Source of the DNA: an uncultured Coprococcus sp.
GTDB taxonomy: Bacteria; Bacillota; Clostridia; Lachnospirales; Lachnospiraceae
Length of the DNA stretch: 64,000 bases
Assembly (NCBI GenBank): GCA_947626675.1
Contig: CANQTC010000001.1
Location: 1-64,000, forward strand
Reading direction: 5' to 3'
Shown here piece after piece: positions 7,993-16,977 of this stretch. Numbering within the stretch: position 1 is the stretch's first letter; every line of letters starts with the position of its first letter. The notes beneath the pieces were generated by a model. That model was not told the origin of the DNA. It did not search any database and saw nothing but the letters and a program-made list of their open reading frames with translations. The translations under genes and the position numbers were made by a program.

Positions 7993-9352
7993 AACAAATT
8001 TTCAAATGCTTCCCATAATTATTGCACTTGCACTTCCAACCATGCTTGAGCAGCTTATGCAGACTGCGGTTCAGTATATCGATACTGCGATGGTTGGCTC
8101 ACTTGGTACAAAAGCAACGGCTGCCGTAGGTGCAACCGAAACAGTCAACTGGCTTGTCGGCAGCACGATTTCCGCGATTGGGATAGGCTTTCTTGCCTAT
8201 ATTTCTCAGGCGATAGGCGCCGGAGATAAAGAAAGGGCAAGAAAGGCTTCCGGTCAGGCAGTCATCATTGTCCTGATTGCCGGCTTATTGTTTACGTTTA
8301 TCACGACAGCGTTAAGCGGAAAAATTCCTGTATGGATGCAGGTAGACGATGATATTCAGGAGATGGCGGCGCGTTACTTTTTTATTATGTATATTCCTGT
8401 ATTGTTTCGTACTGCCAGTATTATATTCGGAACAGTCCTTCGTGCTGCCGGTGATACGAAAACACCTATGTGGGTTGGCATCATCGTAAATTTAATCAAT
8501 ATTATATTGAACTTTTTCCTGATTTATCCAACAAGGGATTTGCAGCTATTTGGAAAAGTGGGCGTAACGGTATATGGCGCAGGATTAGGGATAGAGGGAG
8601 CTGCCATTGCAAGTGCTGTTGCATATACCTTCGGTGGAATCGCTGTGACATATAAGCTGTGGAAGCATAAGGATATTTCACCTTATATCAAAAATTTAAA
8701 ACCGGATATGGATGTTTTAAAACCATGTTTTCGTGTGGCGCTGCCAAATATGCTGCAAAGATTTGCCACATCTTTTGGCTATGTTGCTTTTGCATCGATG
8801 ATAAATTCTCTTGGACAGACAGCGACTGCGGCACATACGATTGCGAATACGGTAGAATCTGCATTTTATATTCCGGGCTGGGGAATGCAGACGGCTGCGG
8901 CTACCTTAGCGGGCAATGCATGGGGCGCAAAAGACCGGAAGAAGCTTCGGGAACTTTCAAAAACCATTATGCCGCTTGAGATTGGCCTGATGGTGGTATC
9001 AGGCAGTTTACTATTTATTTTTGCACCGGAACTGATGCATTTGTTTTCACATGATGAAAATGTAATAGCACTTGGAAAAACGGTACTTAGAATGGTTGCC
9101 ATATCAGAACCATTTTATGGCGTTCCTATTGTGATAGAAGGAATTATGCAGGGAACGGGAAATACCATACCGCCGTTTATTTATAATGTTCTTGGCATGT
9201 GGGGAATACGGATAGCAGGAACATTCGTGTGTACAAGAATACTTGGATATGGACTTGTTTCCGCATGGGGGTGTATGATAGCTCATAATATTCTGTTGTT
9301 TATATTATTTACAGTGGATTATAATATAAGAAGGGGTAGAATAAAGACATAA
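7979..9352 (+). CDS. MATE-family efflux transporter
   Basis: A 12-helix multidrug and toxic compound extrusion transporter of about 457 residues, using a Na+ or H+ gradient in the cytoplasmic membrane. Typical elements: IIIALALPTMLEQLMQTAVQYIDTAMVG near the start and the related second half (LKPCFRVALPNMLQRFATSFGY). The frame opens at 7952, but GGCAGGAG at 7965-7972 points to GTG 7979 (or TTG 7982), overlapping the DUF3737 gene by 14 bases. Substrate unknown. Confidence 0.85.
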   Translation: MLKNKTNFQMLPIIIALALPTMLEQLMQTAVQYIDTAMVGSLGTKATAAVGATETVNWLVGSTISAIGIGFLAYISQAIGAGDKERARKASGQAVIIVLIAGLLFTFITTALSGKIPVWMQVDDDIQEMAARYFFIMYIPVLFRTASIIFGTVLRAAGDTKTPMWVGIIVNLINIILNFFLIYPTRDLQLFGKVGVTVYGAGLGIEGAAIASAVAYTFGGIAVTYKLWKHKDISPYIKNLKPDMDVLKPCFRVALPNMLQRFATSFGYVAFASMINSLGQTATAAHTIANTVESAFYIPGWGMQTAAATLAGNAWGAKDRKKLRELSKTIMPLEIGLMVVSGSLLFIFAPELMHLFSHDENVIALGKTVLRMVAISEPFYGVPIVIEGIMQGTGNTIPPFIYNVLGMWGIRIAGTFVCTRILGYGLVSAWGCMIAHNILLFILFTVDYNIRRGRIKT

Positions 9353-9485
9353 AATAAAGTTAGGAAAGCAAAAGATATTTTGATGATTTAGATGATTTCA
9401 CATAAAAGGCAGATGAAGTATTACATGTCATGTGATGTAAATGCAGATGGTTGTTTTCATAACTTAGATAGAATGGATTATAAGG

Positions 9486-10247
9486 ATGAGTCAACTGGAG
9501 ATTAATGATAACGTAATAAAAAAGAAGCGCTTTTTGAATGATAGAAATATTCGTGATATTGTAATAGGAGAAAATACTTCTATCATTGAAGATTGGGCAT
9601 TTGCAGGATGTCAGAACCTAAGGCGTGTAACATTAAAAAATAAAAATGCCGTTCTTGGCAAAGACGTTTTTTTAAACTGTAACAATTTAAAGGAAATTGT
9701 CATGGAAAACAGTAGTTCTTTAAAGCGATTGCTTGTTTATGCCTTTACAGTTTTTGACAATGCAGAATTAAGAAAGTTATCATTTGCAGGGCAGGACTCT
9801 TATATGAAAATGTTTGACCAAACCTTGATGCGTTTTTTAAAGCAGGATGATATGGAGGGATTTTCCCCGTTTTTAGCAGGCGGTGAAGAAGATTATGAGG
9901 ATGAAGAAAACAGTCCTGAATATTACCGGGCAAAAATCAAAAGGGAAAAATGTGAAATCCTTACAGAACGTATGCTTGTGGAGAAGGAATATCCGTTGTC
10001 TGAACAAGACAGAGAATACGGTATTACATATTTGCAGACAACAGATGAAGCATATGAACTGCTTTTCGGTGAAGAAGATTTGTTTTATGAGCGGTTTCTT
10101 TTATATGACAGACTTGGTTTGCTTTCTTTTGTAAGAATACAGGGATTGCTTCAAAAAATGCCTGAATCGATGGTAGAGGCAAGGGCGCTGCTGCTTCGGA
10201 AAAAGGATGATATCAATACAGATATATTTACGATGTATGATTTATAA
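9486..10247 (+). CDS. BspA-type leucine-rich-repeat protein
   Basis: 253 residues. The first ~90 hold three BspA/LRR_5-type repeats (IVIGENTSIIEDWAFAGC, VTLKNKNAVLGKDVFLNC, IVMENSSSLKRLLVYAF). The rest is acidic and helical with no recognised domain. There is no signal peptide or membrane segment, so it is probably cytoplasmic, unlike surface BspA proteins. The ribosome binding site is weak. Its stop codon is only six bases before the first BlaI-type palindrome; membership in that circuit is not indicated, since it lies upstream of the promoter. Confidence 0.65.
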   Translation: MSQLEINDNVIKKKRFLNDRNIRDIVIGENTSIIEDWAFAGCQNLRRVTLKNKNAVLGKDVFLNCNNLKEIVMENSSSLKRLLVYAFTVFDNAELRKLSFAGQDSYMKMFDQTLMRFLKQDDMEGFSPFLAGGEEDYEDEENSPEYYRAKIKREKCEILTERMLVEKEYPLSEQDREYGITYLQTTDEAYELLFGEEDLFYERFLLYDRLGLLSFVRIQGLLQKMPESMVEARALLLRKKDDINTDIFTMYDL

Positions 10248-10253
10248 ATTCAG

Positions 10254-10295
10254 CTTGACACCTAAATATTACTGATGTAATATTTAGGTGTCAAG
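10254..10295. promoter_or_regulatory. Perfect 19-4-19 palindrome containing the PBP promoter; BlaI/MecI-type operator 1
   Basis: CTTGACACCTAAATATTAC, loop TGAT, and its exact reverse complement. The core ATTAC-TGAT-GTAAT resembles BlaI/MecI operators. TTGACA (10255-10260), a 17-base spacer and TAATAT (10278-10283) lie wholly inside it, so repressor binding would cover the promoter. Because the dyad is perfect, the complementary strand has the same TTGACA-N17-TAATAT, directed toward the leucine-rich-repeat gene. Confidence 0.8.
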
Positions 10296-10311
10296 ATAAT
10301 AAAACATATTT

Positions 10312-10353
10312 TTTTACTCGCAAATCTTACATATGTAAGATTTGCGAGTAAAA
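10312..10353. promoter_or_regulatory. Second perfect 19-4-19 palindrome; BlaI/MecI-type operator 2
   Basis: TTTTACTCGCAAATCTTAC, loop ATAT, and its exact reverse complement. The centre TCTTACATATGTAAGA is very close to classical Bacillus/Staphylococcus bla-mec operators. TTTACT-N17-TAAGAT inside it could act as a second, weaker promoter. It lies 16 bases after operator 1 and inside the transcript expected from the first promoter, where it would form a 19-bp RNA hairpin. The PBP start is 54 bases downstream. Confidence 0.8.
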
Positions 10354-10407
10354 CGGACTGTCGGATAACCGGTTACAAGAGCATATGAAAGATAAAGGGG
10401 AAAGGCT

Positions 10408-12540
10408 ATGAAAAGAAGATATATTATGAAAGAAAAAAGCAGGCATAAGCAAAAAAGAAATTGGGAAAAGATTATACTGCTTATAATTATTGCTATGGGA
10501 ATTGCTGTGATAGGTGTAGTCAAAGTATGCGGAAAGATAAACAGGGATGTTGTACGGACTTCGCCGGAAGAGCTTCTTGTTGATTATATGAACCACATTC
10601 CGAAACAGGAATATGAAGAAATGTATGCAATGTTAGATATTGAGGCATCGGATAATATCAGTAAAGAAGATTTTATCAAACGAAATTCAGCCATTTATGA
10701 AGGCATAGACATGAAAAATATGAAACTTGAGATTATTTCATATGATGAGAAAGAAAAAGCTGTGACCTATTATACCTCATTTGATACAGTTGCCGGAAAT
10801 ATTAGTTTTAAGAATGTAGCTGTATTTCAGGAGAATGAAACAGATTACAAACTGGTATGGCAGGATTCTTTGATATTTCCGGATTTATGTGCTACAGATA
10901 ATGTGAAGGTTTCTGTAACACAGGCGAAAAGAGGGGAGATTTTGGATAGAAACGGACGTGTTCTGGCAGGGGCGGGAATCGCATCTTCTGTTGGGATTGT
11001 TCCGAAAAAACTGAAAAATAGAGAGAAATCAATTAAAAAAATAGCAGAATTATTAGAAATAGACACCCAAACGATTGAAGAAAAACTATCAGCACAGTGG
11101 GTAGATGATGAGTCCTTTGTACCAATTATGACAGTTCCCAAGATAAAAGAGATAGAATTCATACGTTCAGAAACGGATAATGATATTTCAAAAGAAAAAG
11201 AACGTCAGGACAAATTAATGGAAATACCGGGTATTATGATATCTGATACGGAGATACGGGAATATCCCCTCGGCGAAGCGGCCGCACATTTGATAGGATA
11301 TGTGGCGAGTGTGGATTCGGATGATTTAAAAGAACATGCAGATGAGGGGTACACAGTGGGAAGTGTAATTGGAAGAAGCGGAATAGAAGCCTTGTTTGAA
11401 GAAAGACTAAGAGGAAGAAATGGATATCGGATTTATATTGCAGATATAACAGGTAAAGTGAAAAAAGAACTTGCCTGTATACCAGTATTACATCGGCAGA
11501 ATGTACAGTTGACGATAGATGCAAATCTACAGACCTATATTTATGAGCAATTTAAAACGGATAAAGGATGTTCTGTCGCTATCAATCAGTATACCGGAGA
11601 GGTACTCGCTTTGGTGAGTACGCCATCTTATGATAATAATGATTTCATTATGGGGTTATCTGATGCACAATGGACTGAATTAAATGAAGATGAGAATAAG
11701 CCGCTGTATAATCGGTTCAGGCAGGTATGGTGTCCCGGTTCGACATTGAAGCCTGTTGTTGCTGCAATCGGGTTAGAATCGGAAGCCATCGACCCGCTGG
11801 AGGACTATGGTAATGAAGGTGTAAGCTGGCAAAAGGATGAATCATGGGGTTCATATTATATAACAACACTTCATACCTATACGCCTGTTATTTTGGAAAA
11901 TGCATTGATTTATTCTGATAATATTTATTTTGCAAAAGCAGCATTACGGATTGGCGCAAAAGATATGGAAGAATATTTGATGCGGCTTGGCTTTAATAAA
12001 GACTTACCATTTGAGATGGATATGGAAAAGTCACAGTATTCCAATACAGAAAATATTGAAACAGAAATACAATTAGCAGATAGTGGATATGGACAGGGGG
12101 AAATTTTGGTAAATCCATTGCATATAGCGTGTATTTATTCAGCGTTTTGCAATGAAGGAAATATGATAAAACCTCGTTTGCTATATCAGAAAGATGTACC
12201 TGCGGAATATTGGATAAAAGGGGCATTTAAAAAAGAAGTCGTAAGCAGGGTACAGGAGGGCATGAAAAAGGTTGTAAGTAATTCCGATGGAACAGGATAT
12301 GCAGCATATCGTGATGATGTTGCCTTAGCAGGAAAAACCGGAACAGCAGAAATTAAAACATCAAAGGACGATGATTTGGGTACGGAATTAGGGTGGTTTG
12401 CCATTTTTACTACAGAAAAAACAGTACAATCTCCAATTCTGCTTGTCAGTATGGTAGAAGATGTAAAAGGGAGAGGAGGAAGTGGTTATGTTGTGGAAAA
12501 GGATAAAAAGATTTTGGAAGCTTGGTTTCATCGTAATTGA
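10408..12540 (+). CDS. MecA/PBP2a-like class B penicillin-binding transpeptidase
   Basis: 710 residues: a short basic cytoplasmic tail, one membrane anchor (~residues 20-42), a MecA_N/NTF2-like domain (~48-165), a PBP dimerisation region starting at KRGEILDRNG, and a transpeptidase domain. Active-site motifs are complete: STLK with Ser445, SDN at 503, KTGT from Lys643. Resemblance to staphylococcal PBP2a is close over long stretches (ALVSTPSYD, WQKDESWG, LADSGYGQGEILVNP). Class B enzymes of this type cross-link peptidoglycan and can have low beta-lactam affinity; resistance itself is inferred, not shown. GGGGAAAGG precedes the ATG. Two BlaI-type palindromes sit just upstream, so the gene is probably beta-lactam inducible. 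Its 3' end overlaps the lipoprotein gene. Confidence 0.9.
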   Translation: MKRRYIMKEKSRHKQKRNWEKIILLIIIAMGIAVIGVVKVCGKINRDVVRTSPEELLVDYMNHIPKQEYEEMYAMLDIEASDNISKEDFIKRNSAIYEGIDMKNMKLEIISYDEKEKAVTYYTSFDTVAGNISFKNVAVFQENETDYKLVWQDSLIFPDLCATDNVKVSVTQAKRGEILDRNGRVLAGAGIASSVGIVPKKLKNREKSIKKIAELLEIDTQTIEEKLSAQWVDDESFVPIMTVPKIKEIEFIRSETDNDISKEKERQDKLMEIPGIMISDTEIREYPLGEAAAHLIGYVASVDSDDLKEHADEGYTVGSVIGRSGIEALFEERLRGRNGYRIYIADITGKVKKELACIPVLHRQNVQLTIDANLQTYIYEQFKTDKGCSVAINQYTGEVLALVSTPSYDNNDFIMGLSDAQWTELNEDENKPLYNRFRQVWCPGSTLKPVVAAIGLESEAIDPLEDYGNEGVSWQKDESWGSYYITTLHTYTPVILENALIYSDNIYFAKAALRIGAKDMEEYLMRLGFNKDLPFEMDMEKSQYSNTENIETEIQLADSGYGQGEILVNPLHIACIYSAFCNEGNMIKPRLLYQKDVPAEYWIKGAFKKEVVSRVQEGMKKVVSNSDGTGYAAYRDDVALAGKTGTAEIKTSKDDDLGTELGWFAIFTTEKTVQSPILLVSMVEDVKGRGGSGYVVEKDKKILEAWFHRN

Positions 12541-14731
12541 GGCATTTATCGTATTAAGTGTTTTGGGCTGCAAGGATGACAGGAAAACAAAAAATGCTGT
12601 GAAAGACGAAAGCAAAATACAAATTTCACAGGCGGATGAACAAAGAAAAGCAGAAAAGGTGATAGAATGCTGCTATCAGAATTATAAAGAAGCAATGGAA
12701 GAAGACAGCATTGCCGAATTGGAAGTCATACGCAGTATCGTAAATCAATTAGGAGAAAATGGTTATGCGGCTGTTGACAGTAAAAATCAAATCGATATGA
12801 CTAATGCAGACCAGGTAATATTGTTTTGTGAAAAGGCGGACAAGAAAGAAGAAGCAGCGCTTACAATAATAGAAGTTACATATTTGGGAGAATTTATAAA
12901 ATATGATTTGAATACCAAGTATGGGAATGTCGATATCGTCAGAAGTTATTATCGATATGAAAATGGGAATATGAAGAATGTGATTACGGATTATTATCCG
13001 GCAGATGATTGGAACTATACAGAAGATGGATATCTGATGTTTTCAGGAGTTCGGGATTCTGATGACTCCTATGTACTTACGTTAGATGAAGCAGAAGAGC
13101 ATACGGCCTTTCGGGTACTGCCATTAGATGAAACATGCAGGACACTCACCAGACAGTATTTGATACCCTTTGGTTATGAATATAATAATATGTTTTTGGT
13201 TGATTGGAATGAGGACGATTTCGGAGAACTAAACTTTTATGATTTGTATGACATTTTGTATCCTAAAATAAACGCACAGAGCATTCCGTATACAGCAGAT
13301 GAAAATTTGGGTGTTGGCGCAGTTTACAGGATACCAAAAGCTGAATTTGAGCAGGTTATTATGAGCTATTTCAATATTGACAGTGAAACACTTCAGTCAA
13401 AGACAATGTATCATCCTGAGGATGAAACTTATGAATACAGGCCCAGAGGATTTTATGAAACAGAGTATCCTTATTATCCATATCCTGAAGTAGTTCATTA
13501 TACAGAAAATAGCGATGGAACCATAACGCTTATTGTTAATGTTGTATTTCCTCATGCAGACATTTCTAAAGTATATACCCATGAGGTTGTGGTTCGCCTT
13601 TTAGATGGCGGAGGCGTGCAGTATGTATCAAACCGGATATTATCTTCAGTGAAGGATTACGAAAAAAACTGGTATAAGCCGCGTTTAACAGAAGAAGAAT
13701 GGAAAGAAATATATGAGGGGTATCATATTCCGATTGATGATATGGAAAGAGAAGAAGCGGAAGCGGATTGTCAGAGAGTGATGGAAGAAGGGAAAGTAAA
13801 CGAAACAGAATGTCTTGTTCATACAGGTGTTCCGTATTCTAATATGGAACACTATGAGATTATGGATGATTTCCTGAAAAACTGCCTTAATGGGAAAAGT
13901 GGTTTGGCAGTAGTATATGAAATTTATTCTGATGGCGGTATAGGAAGAAAAAAATATATTTACGACGGCATAAATATGTACCTCTTAGGGATAAATGCAG
14001 TTTGGAATAAAGAGAATAGGGTAGAAATTGCATATATATCCTACACAAGAATAAAGGACTGGAAATATACGGATAAAGGGTGGTTTGGTTATGAATTATG
14101 TGTTCCAAAACCACCGGAGGTTACGGAAATTGTTGATGGAAGCAGTCTGATAAGAATAAAGCCAATGACCGAAGAAGAACAGGAACTGTCTAAAAGATGT
14201 GTGTATGGGTTAGGGTATCAGGGAAATAATCTATTGTGTTCTGACTGGAATGAAGATAATATGGAAAAACTGGATTATAATGGAATGTACGAATATTTGT
14301 ATGAGATGAAATATGGAGAAAAAATGAATCCTGAGAAATACTCTGATGGAATACCAAAAGAAGAATTTGAAAATCTGATTATGGAATATCTTCCGATAAC
14401 GGCGGAAGAGCTACAGGCGTATGCTGTGTTTGATGAGGGCAGTCAGACTTATGAATGGGTTCGTTTGGGATGTTGTAACTATGCGCCAACCTTTTTTGGA
14501 ACTTCTTTGCCTGAGGTTACCCATATAAAAGAAAATGAAGACGGAACGGTTACCTTAACAGTAGAAGCAGTATGTGATATGGTGTTGTGTGATGATGCGG
14601 TTATTACATCGGCGCTTGTTGTAAAATTTGCTGATGACGGCAGTTTCCGGTATCTCGGAAATAAAATTTTGGATAATGGAAAGGAACACATACCGGACTA
14701 TCAATACCGCATTGTGAATGAAGAGAAATAA
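12488..14731 (+). CDS. Lipoprotein with duplicated domain, coupled to the PBP (DUF6070-like)
   Basis: About 747 residues starting at ATG 12488, preceded by GGGAGAGGAGG within the PBP coding sequence; GTG 12482 is an alternative start. An N-terminal helix ends in lipobox LSVLGC, so it should be lipid-anchored on the outer face. Two homologous halves each run: FLVDWNEDDFGELNFYDLY / LCSDWNEDNMEKLDYNGMY, IPKAEFEQVIMSYFNI / IPKEEFENLIMEYLPI, then PEVVHYTENSDGTITL / PEVTHIKENEDGTVTL. I recognise no enzyme motif; DUF6070 is my best guess. The 53-base overlap with the PBP implies translational coupling and shared induction, so a role at the PBP or in sensing cell-wall stress is plausible but inferred. 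Confidence 0.7.
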   Translation: MLWKRIKRFWKLGFIVIEAFIVLSVLGCKDDRKTKNAVKDESKIQISQADEQRKAEKVIECCYQNYKEAMEEDSIAELEVIRSIVNQLGENGYAAVDSKNQIDMTNADQVILFCEKADKKEEAALTIIEVTYLGEFIKYDLNTKYGNVDIVRSYYRYENGNMKNVITDYYPADDWNYTEDGYLMFSGVRDSDDSYVLTLDEAEEHTAFRVLPLDETCRTLTRQYLIPFGYEYNNMFLVDWNEDDFGELNFYDLYDILYPKINAQSIPYTADENLGVGAVYRIPKAEFEQVIMSYFNIDSETLQSKTMYHPEDETYEYRPRGFYETEYPYYPYPEVVHYTENSDGTITLIVNVVFPHADISKVYTHEVVVRLLDGGGVQYVSNRILSSVKDYEKNWYKPRLTEEEWKEIYEGYHIPIDDMEREEAEADCQRVMEEGKVNETECLVHTGVPYSNMEHYEIMDDFLKNCLNGKSGLAVVYEIYSDGGIGRKKYIYDGINMYLLGINAVWNKENRVEIAYISYTRIKDWKYTDKGWFGYELCVPKPPEVTEIVDGSSLIRIKPMTEEEQELSKRCVYGLGYQGNNLLCSDWNEDNMEKLDYNGMYEYLYEMKYGEKMNPEKYSDGIPKEEFENLIMEYLPITAEELQAYAVFDEGSQTYEWVRLGCCNYAPTFFGTSLPEVTHIKENEDGTVTLTVEAVCDMVLCDDAVITSALVVKFADDGSFRYLGNKILDNGKEHIPDYQYRIVNEEK

Positions 14732-14757
14732 AAGGACAGCTCCTGCTGTCCTTTTAT
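14728..14757. terminator. Bidirectional terminator between the PBP operon and blaR1
   Basis: ATAAAAGGACAGC, loop TCCT, and the exact complement GCTGTCCTTTTAT: a 13-bp perfect stem with A-rich and T-rich flanks usable in both directions. It starts within the stop codon of the lipoprotein gene and lies nine bases from the stop of the convergent blaR1. Confidence 0.8.
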
Positions 14758-14765
14758 CGAGTCTG

Positions 14766-16571
14766 CTATTTCCAAATATTCATATCAGACAATATAGACA
14801 TGGTTATTTCCGTTGCATGACTTCCATTTGCATTTGCGTCTGCTTTAATATTGGTTGCAAAAAAGTATGTATTATGCTCACTTTCCACATATCCTATAAA
14901 CCATCCATTGATATCCTGACCATCGATACAGCCTGTTCCTGTTTTTCCATAAAGTGTTCCTGTTTCAGAAGAGGAAAGACAAATGGATTTTTGAACTTCG
15001 TTGATATTTTTTATATCAAAGCCGAAGCGGTTGTCATGAAGCTTTCTTAAAAGCGCAACCTGTTCTATCGGGGAAATTTTTAAAGAGCCTTCCAGCCAAT
15101 AGGCAGACAAATCGCCGCTGATAGTTTGATTACCATATTCGATTTCCTGAAGGTAATGATTGAGGCAGTCCATTCCAAGCTGTTTATCCATTTCCTGAAA
15201 ATACCAACTGACAGAATAGTACATTGCGGACTGCAAGGTCTGGTCAGCATTCCATGATTCAAATGGATAAAATTCTTTATCCCAATAGAGCAGGGAATGT
15301 TCAGGGGTGATAACGCCTTTTTCCAAAGCAAATAAAGCATCATAAATTTTATAAGTAGAGTTTGGAGAAACGCGCAGCGTTGCCTGTTCCATATTGTAGA
15401 TGCTCCAGGCATCTTTTTTCAAATCATATAAAACAAAGCTTCCCTCATATCCATTAAAGTATGCCGAAAAATCTGCATAAGAAATATTCTCAGAAGAAGA
15501 CTTCCATTGATAGTGGTTATCCTCTGCTGCATATGTGGAAATGAAAGGAATAAATCCTAAGGTAAGTGCAGTTGTCAGCATAAATGTAAGTAAGCCTTTT
15601 AACTTTTTGCAGAATGTCGGCCTTTTATAAGATGCGATATTGATGATACGTTGTGTTATCTGTTTTTTCTTTCCACCAATTCCGGCGGCGAATGGAAAAG
15701 TCATAAGCGACACTTTTTCTGCAAAGTTAATTAATGTACTTCCATAATCTGTATAGAGCTCTTCGTCAAGCATATTTAAAACGGAAGTGTCACATGCAAT
15801 TTCTCTGTCATTGTGCATTTCTTTTAGTGCATACCAAATAAATGGATTAAACCAGTAAATGCTCCCGGCTAAATTCATCAAATAGATAATAATCATATCT
15901 TTGTGTTTATAATGCTGTAGTTCATGTAATAGCATGTATCGTATTGCATTTTCATCATAATCTGAGATTAAATGAATAGGCAGATAAATGCATGGCTTCA
16001 AGATTCCCACAATGACAGGTGATTTCAGAAATGCAGTACTGTATACAGGAATATTTTTTGAAATTTCCATTTCTTCCAGACAGCAATCATATAATCTGCG
16101 GACATCCGAATTTTGAAGCGGAAGTGCAGATTTTTTTAATTTGCGTAAATGCGCAGATGATTTTATCATGCATATCATCATTACCAGTATGCCAACAAGC
16201 CATATTCCACCCAAAATAAATCCGATAACAGTGATAACAGGTTGTGATTTAGAACTGACGGAAACAGCAAAATCATGCATCCAGTCCGTAGCGTTAATCA
16301 GGTTTGGGTTAGCAAAGTTTTCTGTAATATTTTCTGTATTTGAAAAAGTGGAATTTTTCAAATTGGCAAGCCATAGAAATATCTGCGGAAATCCGGTTTG
16401 GTGCATTGGGATGAAAGGGATTGTCAACATAAAAAGCAGCAGAAACCACAGATGATACTTCATCCGGTTGGACAGAGTATTTTTAAATAGCCGTTTCGTC
16501 ACCAGAAGGAGCAGAATGATAACACTGAGAAATATATTGCATATTAGAAAATGTATCATAAAATCAGCCAT
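14766..16571 (-). CDS. blaR1: BlaR1/MecR1-type beta-lactam sensor metalloprotease
   Basis: 601 residues with both halves intact. The N-terminal M56 part has several membrane helices and zinc-protease motif HELQH (from residue 216), with the third ligand expected in NDREIACD. The C-terminal extracellular sensor resembles class D beta-lactamases: STYK with the acylated Ser405, and KTGTG at about 543. In the family, acylation of this serine by a beta-lactam switches on the protease, leading to loss of BlaI repression. GGAGG precedes the ATG. It is second in a leftward operon with blaI, 15 bases after it, and convergent with the PBP-lipoprotein operon. Confidence 0.92.
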   Translation of the reverse strand: MADFMIHFLICNIFLSVIILLLLVTKRLFKNTLSNRMKYHLWFLLLFMLTIPFIPMHQTGFPQIFLWLANLKNSTFSNTENITENFANPNLINATDWMHDFAVSVSSKSQPVITVIGFILGGIWLVGILVMMICMIKSSAHLRKLKKSALPLQNSDVRRLYDCCLEEMEISKNIPVYSTAFLKSPVIVGILKPCIYLPIHLISDYDENAIRYMLLHELQHYKHKDMIIIYLMNLAGSIYWFNPFIWYALKEMHNDREIACDTSVLNMLDEELYTDYGSTLINFAEKVSLMTFPFAAGIGGKKKQITQRIINIASYKRPTFCKKLKGLLTFMLTTALTLGFIPFISTYAAEDNHYQWKSSSENISYADFSAYFNGYEGSFVLYDLKKDAWSIYNMEQATLRVSPNSTYKIYDALFALEKGVITPEHSLLYWDKEFYPFESWNADQTLQSAMYYSVSWYFQEMDKQLGMDCLNHYLQEIEYGNQTISGDLSAYWLEGSLKISPIEQVALLRKLHDNRFGFDIKNINEVQKSICLSSSETGTLYGKTGTGCIDGQDINGWFIGYVESEHNTYFFATNIKADANANGSHATEITMSILSDMNIWK

Positions 16572-16586
16572 ATTCTAAACCTCCGT

Positions 16587-16964
16587 TTATTTGTTTTGTT
16601 TTTTTGCAAGAAGAGAACGTAAATGTTCTATTTCTGTTTCTGATAGCTGGTCGTTTTCTATATATGCAGACAACATCGCAGTTATATCGCCGCCATAATA
16701 ACGATTTAAAAAGGAGCTGCTTTCCTGACCGATATATTCATTTTCTTTTACCAAAGGAGTATAAACAAATACGCGGCTCTGTTTTTCGTAAGAGAGCACC
16801 CCTTTGGTAACAAGACGTTTAATCAACGTCTGTATTGTTTTCGGACTCCATGTTGTAGTTTGTACTAATTTCTCTGTTATTTCATTTGTGCTGATAGGCG
16901 CATGTTTCCATACGATTTTCATAACTTCAAATTCAGCTTCGGAAATTTGCGGTAATGCAGTCAT
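16587..16964 (-). CDS. blaI: BlaI/MecI-family transcriptional repressor
   Basis: 125 residues with an N-terminal winged helix (ISEAEFEVMKIVWKHAPISTNEIT, then WSPKTIQTLIKRLVTKGVL) and the C-terminal dimerisation helices of BlaI/MecI. Dimers bind TTAC/GTAA-type dyads and are inactivated when BlaR1 senses a beta-lactam. At the position of the N-F bond cut in staphylococcal BlaI/MecI, this protein aligns as A-Y (TAMLSAYIEND), by eye. First gene of blaI-blaR1, with a GGGGG-containing ribosome binding site and an operator-like dyad overlapping its 5' leader, suggesting autoregulation. Confidence 0.92.
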   Translation of the reverse strand: MTALPQISEAEFEVMKIVWKHAPISTNEITEKLVQTTTWSPKTIQTLIKRLVTKGVLSYEKQSRVFVYTPLVKENEYIGQESSSFLNRYYGGDITAMLSAYIENDQLSETEIEHLRSLLAKKQNK

Positions 16965-16977
16965 ATAAAACCCCCAT

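Noticed and set aside
10254-10353. Palindromes as ordinary terminators of the leucine-rich-repeat gene
   Set aside because: They are perfect with equal arms, carry promoter hexamers and the BlaI core, and lack a clear T-run after the first stem.
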